DNA of 38,458 nucleotides from the IMG/VR virus record IMGVR_UViG_3300031787_000348, positions 1-38,458 of that record, one strand, 5' to 3'. The stretch comes from a virus. A model generated the notes under the pieces. It saw nothing but the letters and a program-made list of their open reading frames with translations. It ran no database searches and was not told the origin of the DNA. The first letter of the stretch is position 1; every line of letters begins with the position of its first letter. The translations under genes and the position numbers were made by a program. Shown here in pieces: positions 35,801-38,458 of the stretch.

Positions 35801-36074
35801 CCCGGGCAGCGATCCCTACGAGAAGGTGGCCTCCTCGTACGAGGCGATGCACCCGCTGAAGTCCGTGTTCGCGGCCCGGCCCTCGTCGGCTGAATACCAG
35901 AAGATGCTGCGAACCCTGGGGCCGGAGGGTCCCGAGGTGGCCACGGCGATCCGGAACTTCAACGCCTACGGACAGCAGGTGCTGACGAAGCGTGGAGGGT
36001 CTGGTATCAAGCCGTTCAACGGAACCGAAACGCCCGCCAGCAAAGTCGACTACCGGACGCTGCTGACGCGCTGA
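26853..36074 (+). CDS. Giant internal virion / ejection protein (3073 residues)
   Basis: This protein is probably packed in the head or core and injected. Residues 1-110 are polar, and residues about 155-260 are Gly/Ala-rich with membrane-like stretches. Residues about 395-640 are Ala/Pro/Lys/Glu-rich. Residues about 1295-1440 resemble the metallopeptidase-like domain of large polyvalent phage proteins (KYDLRSDTITVF, then EEALHAF at 1338-1344, then DEFVAA near 1396). The usual HExxH is EEALH, so the first His ligand is missing and the domain may be inactive. Residues 1042-1108 overlap a second reading frame with unusual base composition. The C-terminal third is helical with hydrophobic stretches. 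The ATG at 26853 lacks a clear ribosome site. Confidence 0.8.
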   Translation: MANSLVQWWRDQNPGDAGLPDQDVTLKIADLAPAYKAQGRDIFTEFPDFAADYDAITQSMRRENRREFSTLGNEISRGVERGYEGLKSTITGAAALAADAIPGKFADPVRDALISKYRKQQEAASADDVVAAVPSYKDVESVGDAAKYVAGLAGEAVPSIAESVATGIAGAAIGTAAEPGGGTVVGGVAGLVAKQAAKRLIAKKVAGFTAKEIEEAALKGVGSEALKTLVKAETKALMSGAGAAIAGAINSYGLSAGEIYGELATNPNVDPEDAFKVALTAAVPAAALDTVLPTYVIGKSGVLSRLAGAVENFGETERRGFLGYVTRLAAEIPKTATLEGGTEAFQEMVNIAAEKYAETKTFGEFTTGDWERVANAAAGGAAGGFVAAPAASVRMAPEATNRASADAGGEKKDEAAKTEEKKPEAESTQADPSPTIGQEILQENFDVNVEGIVDLAKRKLAGEDVLAEEEALKKYPDAVRRYQAEVIKQSEAKLAAASKAATDASEAAAPAAPTAEQNPSSPPTEVSLPADAGAAPGGGVPAAAPAQPSTQPKPDIANPISEPDASAEPEPPKVDEKVAAAVEARTKRAQAKIGKIQSEMAALEKEASDARAKVTEAQAALARYEKADQKGRAAMADEMKKYGGPAGIADFIKNASILRKDEKTGKPKLTLNGRRDGRGGVAAKLASMAKLMEKEELGLKRAASSQAITSDDVNLDVGSTDADDQEEGVDSGKPTDPPGYYDIADESEFGQDLKALVEQVKSKGAGSAAAVVRLGGMLTSRAHDKRSGSATSYRVTAWVGPDGKVTLSTSHRRSGGDFITPNQVYRFAVKDGPATIKGASMGIVEMIDAGYTPHASMLLSSDRDHGAQFFGSVEEFDAKFGSLKQARDAVSTVENETATSDGGSVIVDTNQKDASVELDDAEFALANQLLQAAVSDALQSGIPAVVEGRFNPAFFKDTLAGRMISRHQQIENAIKEEKPISANIGAEFIDDLVKLAEAADIELGGGDVTAIVKTMPDAIGQLADRFQSGLRLAKQKQEKSKNENTEGAPAVGGKSDAGSAASSAGNGGDVGEGDRSIAQETGPGPAQAAAPAAGGAGQAEGASPGGDVTSAQVQADRDLKKVSDSTVEAFEERAAELLDDGVITDDEHDEALDRVYDLIKGDPKDYQGIIDLVKELNEEFRELEAERKSNTRSRMAQEDVDAVDTVSLADGRLIAPELSPTSIQAIIHNIMRLMRPKPQNLSAPLSAADLRTKYPDLRSALRRIAIASASDGTPAGAIRAAAAKAMMDQGNSAGVTMIIGDNPDVPGQLGKYDLRSDTITVFAAGHTNEDDLQSTILEEALHAFTAKARVAFSKAPESLNESTRDAISGIESMMKLARDNGMTWQQSDGSPEVAFDEFVAAVIRDRGFQDRLQTIGVSRDFGVAKATNLFEAIVQYIGRIVASLVERFSELFGINGPTKRTALDASVSMVKQLIEAHQRIAPSGGLVEGERARKVDGTVGTGGEITVDSSSFAADATAEAKRLMALQNQIADAMIDMINSWNSKGNNRSSAGVQLLNDDQAIRRMILDVVSSTSPLPSEAKIAINTALTDQGAAPVLETIGIGDLESLSDAPKVAKQALNALYSIRQKLGAELEIARDLFGKRNILSAIASASFELTELTKKYEDMTFIGKELVKEVRRSINESEDRGAGSIAKAMGLSQGRKASLAAAETWVRGNLPQFTDAVTALAELGLDPKLTPPADILRDVIAATPGKPALAPLNDVGRLSMALQFARRRPMVMQLLATRGKGEAGALRSIINQAMSDRPDAIALAKRDLSKLTKVGHIAGRIIDEIETKRRQHRAMLDRAKVMAEREQFIIDTNQALNRRIGKLEQLLQLESTGINGGEWTAHAGAVYRVPTSPNQSAGELFSAAQGSPEYRVLSLGFDFDGAKVRQDMAAMKAWLDANPDLQGTANYTMMVRQVDALARVYSRELDANVKRGPSGLVIRVLGSTADRLDQIGLRGAKEAARMTRQFVAGFEQSLRSVDAKRFHEFDALMRQGVQITKLHPREFKRLYYNRALGYLESRQDLLNPGIPTEQQTANLIDEAVKFLNSQDQMSSQLEEVVRLLLGTTADNGQIITRENRRNFGLKVRDVMKGGRVYLREIIGSPLSTAARGIHEDVRAWVGRAKAAWSTPYDVAGSKETKLRGEPISLLYTTDRAALEAIIKTRFTDEVVTRFLKPLAYKTGMTNFAGPEILGVSDMASRKNLIEAYSRSSGDVLRFIEELHALEGGSPADLPTFVGSTLATLQSYMSTLESITDAAGQPLDDDADPGLNFLNARQGEDFPWEWLDYKEYGFQQRTRYLRVMAQQAAFGDGSSSFSAALAEAKKQLESLREEYERANAMLTAGNKAGAEALMNKDGLRTARSNAAANLVELQRVASRHADMMRTLNGGPSGLRAFSELLGVISGMTVQGFATAATDSVTLIEAPFRKFGFTKEALQFITGTWRALGTEVWGTFAQAFGMDMHTDAATEAETRLLNRMGLADLDSLSNQRGFKALHERYIEELSDELSFSAIATRYQNERIRMATQMAGAAVSRVAKGAKVFLEAGIGVADEAETGFATLKLLNPFSQGSIWMHRAAARQWLRTVNNAILKAEAYFRAHPQHEADPNFRFTAKELGYTGKTLTGMKLDNRAWEFLAEKLAQSGISLEEAARRKMRGADPLTFSQTQSALSLAQTEILLNSSPTTRPAWAMTPGGKLITPLIGWSLYKTADLVKTAGDPQYRRDGKSFVAFMEAMMFGVLPVALVYAVLRDEYEEDVLKKKQNVMPLRADATLPAAVLDATSRMGVFGVLGEIPNTIVNQATAREVSIDSRVFAVSSLISLMKVATTAYNQDFTMTYATTMRPFLQAVGGSGYLQNFDALNGLAGLDNIESRMARRINVGNHLRVAGRMNGLEVRTSRGSTVTANPVRPHVVNMALAAYANDASGFRDSYEKALQAAIKEYPGSDPYEKVASSYEAMHPLKSVFAARPSSAEYQKMLRTLGPEGPEVATAIRNFNAYGQQVLTKRGGSGIKPFNGTETPASKVDYRTLLTR
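29977..30177 (+). CDS. Candidate overprinted 66-residue gene inside the giant gene
   Basis: This frame, offset by +1 from the giant gene, starts at an ATG 10 bases after AGGAG (29962-29966) and ends at TAA. The predicted protein is KTLKVPQQLAANLTPDQQRR-like: an amphipathic helix to about residue 36, a basic Arg/Lys/Gln region, then Pro-rich. By my count its third codon positions are 54/66 G or C, while the giant frame over the same bases has 29/66. That is the pattern of a primary coding frame. The host frame here reads as low-complexity Gly/Ala/Ser, as expected for the constrained partner. It may instead be a relic frame from recombination or a chance open frame. No function is known. Confidence 0.5.
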   Translation: MKTLKVPQQLAANLTPDQQRRLLEMVATSAKAIAASRKKQVRGQRRQPRPQQVVQDKPKGPPPEVM

Positions 36075-36082
36075 AAGGAAGC

Positions 36083-36343
36083 ATGATCGACAAGGACTCA
36101 AAGGAACTGAATTCCCCATGGCGAACCCCTGGGGGCACGAAGAAGTATGCCGTGGTCGTGAAGGACCCGAAGACCGGCGATCGGAGGGTCGTGCGGTTCG
36201 GTGATCCGAAGATGGACGACTACCGCAAGCACAAGGATCCGAAGCGGAGGAAGAACTTCCACGAGCGGATGAACTGCGCGAGCGACCCGAAGGCCAAGGA
36301 CAAGACCCGACCGAAGTACTGGTCCTGCAAGTGGTCTTGGTGA
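36083..36343 (+). CDS. Small conserved basic phage protein (FGDP / YWSC motifs)
   Basis: This 86-residue protein starts at 36083 behind AAAGGAAG, 8 bases after the giant gene. It has a signature seen widely in small phage proteins: a KKYAVVVKDPKTGDRRVV strand, FGDPKM, a basic helix with KDPKRRKNFHERMNC, and YWSCKWSW at the end. Two Cys (in MNCAS and WSCKW) and His/Asp spacing might bind a metal. I recall this pattern as a common uncharacterised family in tailed phages and cannot name a function. Its position next to the HTH protein suggests a packaging or assembly role, unproven. Confidence 0.75.
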   Translation: MIDKDSKELNSPWRTPGGTKKYAVVVKDPKTGDRRVVRFGDPKMDDYRKHKDPKRRKNFHERMNCASDPKAKDKTRPKYWSCKWSW

Positions 36344-36350
36344 GGTGCTT

Positions 36351-37025
36351 ATGGAGAGGACACCTGAGGAGATGCAGCGCATCCACATCGCGCTGGAACA
36401 GGCGGGAACCATCGGCGGCGCCGCGTCGCTCTTGGGCATGACCCGGGATACGTTGGCGAATATCGTCAACGATCATCCCGAGCTTCGGTCGTACCTGGAA
36501 GGCGCGGCTCCACCCACCGAGGAGCAGGCCATGGTGAGGAAGCCGATCCAACCTGGCGCCACGACCAAGGAGGTGGTCCAGGTGGCCAAGCAGATGGACG
36601 CCGACTTGCGTGCCGGGTTCGAGAGCCTGGGCATGGACGCGGATGCCGTGAAACAGGCGATGAGCTTCAAGGCCTTCGGAGAGCTGCACTTCAAGGACAC
36701 CCGGCACTACATCGGCGGTGGGATCACGAAGCTGTTCGCCGACCTGATGGCGGAGATTGACGAGATCAGGCGGGAGATCGGGACGAACTCGGACATCGAA
36801 GCCCAGAGGATGCTGCGCGAGGACAGGTCTCGGTGTATCCAGCACGCCATCTCCGTGTTCGACCGCGTGCGCCAGACCACCGTTGACGCGGCCATGATCG
36901 AGGCGAAGAAGCGTGAGGCGAAGGAGAAGAAGAAGGGCGGCCGACCTGCGTTCGCCGCGCTGATGAGTGTCAACGGCAACGTCACCGTGCAGTCGCAGAA
37001 TCCTGAAGCGGAGAAGGGTGAATGA
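36351..37025 (+). CDS. HTH protein, candidate terminase small subunit
   Basis: This 224-residue protein starts at the ATG at 36351 (GAGG 5 bases before). A GTG at 36345 is an alternative. Residues 13-40 (EQAGTIGGAASLLGMTRDTLANIVNDHPEL) form a helix-turn-helix of the type found in small terminase subunits and regulators, which in small terminases bind packaging-site DNA. Residues 55-175 are helical with charged surfaces, compatible with oligomerisation. The C-terminus is Lys/Glu-rich with a basic KKREAKEKKKGGRP. It overlaps the next gene by ATGA. The role is not proven, and a late transcription regulator is the alternative. Confidence 0.55.
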   Translation: MERTPEEMQRIHIALEQAGTIGGAASLLGMTRDTLANIVNDHPELRSYLEGAAPPTEEQAMVRKPIQPGATTKEVVQVAKQMDADLRAGFESLGMDADAVKQAMSFKAFGELHFKDTRHYIGGGITKLFADLMAEIDEIRREIGTNSDIEAQRMLREDRSRCIQHAISVFDRVRQTTVDAAMIEAKKREAKEKKKGGRPAFAALMSVNGNVTVQSQNPEAEKGE

Positions 37026-37750
37026 ACGTCACCGGCCTGATGGTGGTGCGCGGACAGCCTGATGCCCTCGAGCTGTCGCTGCGCTCATTCAAGAAGCACA
37101 TGCGTCCCGGGTGGAAGGTGCTCGTCTGGATCAACCACGACGACACTGGACCTTCTGACGTGGATCGGCGGTGCCTCGACCTGGCCAAGAGCTTCGACTT
37201 CGTCCGCGTCTACGGCTACCAGAGGAACTGCGTCCACGGACATGGCGGAGCCCTGGACGCAATGGTAGCCGTGTCCTCGATGGAGGAGGGGCTGCTGGTC
37301 ACGATGGACTCGGACATCGTGTTCCATCGGGATCCGTGGCCCGAGGTCACGCGGCTGGCTCACGCCGGCTACACCTGCGTCGGCGCCAGCCTGTACCCTG
37401 GGTCGGTGGATCCTGTGCCGGACGCCGGCATGTTCAGCGGCTTCATCTTCCAGCCGAGGATCGACCCGTGCTTCGCGGCCTTCAGGAACCAGGAGCTGCA
37501 GCGGCTTAGGATCCACGGCGGCGGATCGTTCCAGTGCCTGGCCGACATCTGCACCAGGAAGTTCTGGGATGTCGGCGCCAAGGTCTACGAGTCCATGCGG
37601 ATGGCCGGCATGCCGGTTGTCGCCCCGGATGCGGTGGCCAAGGCGGTCGGCCATTGGGGTGGCACCTCCTGGATGCCCGACGATCAGAAGCGGGAAAGGC
37701 TGGCCGCGATCCAGGAAAGCCTAGAGATGCTGCGGCGCGAGCAGGGTTGA
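37022..37750 (+). CDS. Glycosyltransferase, GT-A fold
   Basis: This 242-residue protein starts at the ATG overlapping the HTH gene stop (ATGA). Features: VTGLMVVRGQPDALELSL at the N-terminus, like a GT2 nucleotide-binding strand, then an AGPS/DVDRR region, a TMDSDIVFH metal-binding motif (D96, D98), and PGSVDPVPDAGMFSG near residues 125-140, a typical acceptor-side loop. It ends with a helix (RERLAAIQESLEMLRREQG). It shares the Asp-Ser-Asp motif with the second domain of the tandem transferase at 20167, and the two may act in the same glycan pathway. Substrate unknown. Confidence 0.75.
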   Translation: MNVTGLMVVRGQPDALELSLRSFKKHMRPGWKVLVWINHDDTGPSDVDRRCLDLAKSFDFVRVYGYQRNCVHGHGGALDAMVAVSSMEEGLLVTMDSDIVFHRDPWPEVTRLAHAGYTCVGASLYPGSVDPVPDAGMFSGFIFQPRIDPCFAAFRNQELQRLRIHGGGSFQCLADICTRKFWDVGAKVYESMRMAGMPVVAPDAVAKAVGHWGGTSWMPDDQKRERLAAIQESLEMLRREQG

Positions 37751-38119
37751 GAAATTGAAGCCCCGGGCAGAGGCGCCACCATGAGCGCATGCCCGGTTCG
37801 GCGATTCCCAGTCTGCGGTGCGTCGTTCAGATCACTCACCGGAGATGCGTCGCCTGGCAAAAGGACGGAAGAGGTTACACCACACGGCAACGCCGCGCCA
37901 GTCGCCTACTGGACCTCCCGCTTATGAGGCGGGTGTGCTTGTCGATGCAAACGACATGGCTCCTCTTGTCGTCGACCCGTCTGTGCTTTGCATTCACGTC
38001 TTGGCCGACTATCCGAAAGTGGCGCGAGCACCGGGGCGCCGGCTCTCGCCGGTAGGGGCTGTGGTGTTACTCCCGCCATCCTGTCGAAACCGCCAGGCGG
38101 GACTCGCATTCTGAAAGTG
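37751..38119. other. Gene-poor convergent region with structured RNA potential
   Basis: No convincing protein is seen in about 370 bases. Open frames on + at 37789 and 37818 lack ribosome sites and sensible composition. There are strong hairpins: CCGGC/GCCGG around 38038-38053 and CCCGCC (38072-38077) with GGCGGG (38096-38101). On the minus strand a CCCGC-CTCATAA-GCGGG arm (about 37917-37933) looks like a CAT anticodon arm, but the acceptor and T arm do not fit. The region separates the + strand genes from the minus-strand RNA genes and probably holds transcript ends, though no clear T-run terminator is present. Confidence 0.6.
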
Positions 38120-38226
38120 TGAGCGCGGCAGGATTTGAACCTGCTCCACGTTGTCGTTACGTGTTCTTCGCTGATGCGGCCGACTGACCGCGTTCCACGA
38201 ACCGGAAACCACCCGGTCACGCGCTC
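38120..38226 (-). tRNA. tRNA-like gene with long variable region, anticodon not assignable
   Basis: On the minus strand the ends are tRNA-like: acceptor GAGCGCG (38226-38220) pairs perfectly with CGCGCTC (38127-38121), and a discriminator A follows. The T arm GCAGG-TTCAAAT-CCTGC sits directly beside it. A D-like arm ACCGG/CCGGT with GTGG in the loop follows the acceptor. Between D and T arms are 55 bases, about 20 more than a normal class II tRNA, including a CACGT/ACGTG stem. No standard 7-base anticodon loop was found; the best arm GCGG/CCGC has an 8-base loop. CCA is not encoded. It begins 5 bases after the tmRNA end and may be processed from the same transcript. Confidence 0.5.
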
Positions 38227-38231
38227 GTGAT

Positions 38232-38458
38232 TGGTGGACCTGGCGGGAGTCGAACCCGCGTCTCTTGCTGGGATTACCTGGAGTTCACATGCTTTTTGCG
38301 GGAACCGGCCCCATACTCAGGGGTGACGGCGCCTCCACCAGCCACCGGATTACGCACCGATGACGCTGCGTTTCTCGCTGTTCAGGCCGCGAGCGCCTCA
38401 CGCTGCTCCGTCCACCCGAACCGAGCCAGGATGGCATCGGCCTCGTCGGCGGTCGGGG
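38232..38458 (-). ncRNA. ssrA: tmRNA 3' part with tag reading frame (cut by window edge)
   Basis: tmRNA rescues stalled ribosomes by acting as both tRNA and mRNA. On the minus strand the 3' end reads GCGGG-TTCGACT-CCCGC, then CAGGTCC and ACCA, closely matching the bacterial tRNA-like end, with CCA encoded at 38232. Upstream is an open frame ending E-A-L-A-A then TGA (38384-38382), the usual tag end recognised by ClpXP-type proteases. The frame is open at least 24 codons back to the window edge, including ADEADAILARFGWTEQR before the end, so the tag is long. A CCCC/GGGG stem (38309-38323) fits a pseudoknot. The 5' half lies outside, so it is partial. Origin may be phage or host. Confidence 0.88.

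Noticed and set aside
37861-37975. Possible tRNA with CAT anticodon on the minus strand
   Set aside because: The CTCATAA loop with a perfect stem is suggestive, but the following arm lacks the T-loop consensus and the acceptor ends do not pair.
37789-38114. Two overlapping + strand open frames
   Set aside because: No ribosome site, implausible composition, and the area is rich in RNA structure next to RNA genes.
1-38458. CRISPR arrays, insertion sequences, integrase
   Set aside because: I saw no regularly spaced repeats, transposase motifs or integrase-like protein in the window.

Overview
This window is the virion-morphogenesis region of a high-GC tailed phage (Caudoviricetes). The gene set is podovirus-like: a portal, a probable scaffold, a major capsid protein, a tail adaptor, a tail nozzle, several fibre genes, then three internal or ejection-type virion proteins, one of 3073 residues. 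No tail tape measure, sheath or contractile baseplate is visible, and neither are replication genes, an integrase or a recognisable endolysin. A lipobox protein (about 7356) suggests a Gram-negative host, but this is weak evidence. The host cannot be named from the sequence. Genes on the + strand are tightly packed, often with ATGA or GTGA overlaps, and third codon positions are mostly G or C.

Layout. Bases 1-665 hold the N-terminal half of the terminase large subunit on the minus strand, running off the left edge. A 70-base divergent promoter region (666-734) separates it from the rightward late genes. 735-7267 is the head module: two small genes, portal, scaffold candidate, terminator, major capsid protein, stem-loop, decoration-like protein. 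7356-8821 holds a lipoprotein, a small membrane protein and an unknown protein. 8826-14455 is the tail-tube module: an adaptor fused to a purple-acid-phosphatase-like domain, a GH130-like beta-propeller, the nozzle and a fibre-attachment protein. 14468-24149 is a fibre and glycan-enzyme module: two large fibres, two small proteins, a tandem glycosyltransferase, an Ig-domain fibre, a cupin and a GNAT acetyltransferase. 24220-36074 holds the ejection-type proteins. 36083-37750 holds a small conserved basic protein, an HTH protein that may be the small terminase subunit, and a second glycosyltransferase. The right end (37751-38458) is an RNA region on the minus strand: a gene-poor structured stretch, an unusual tRNA-like gene and the 3' part of a tmRNA cut by the window edge.

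How the parts work together. Terminase, portal, scaffold and capsid protein build and fill the head. Adaptor and nozzle form the short tail, and the fibres share a related C-terminal module. The ejection proteins would enter the cell with the DNA. The phosphatase domain, GH130-like protein, glycosyltransferases, cupin and acetyltransferase are enzyme genes lodged among structural genes, which suggests recognition, trimming or decoration of glycans by the virion. That last point is inference.

The most unusual signals are: (1) a 66-codon open frame inside the 3073-residue gene where third-position GC switches from the host frame (about 44%) to the embedded frame (about 82%); (2) a tmRNA with a tag reading frame of at least about 22 codons ending in ALAA, followed 5 bases later by a tRNA-like gene with no assignable anticodon; (3) the adaptor-phosphatase fusion beside a GH130-like gene; (4) two matching promoter-like sequences carrying the same GTTACC element.
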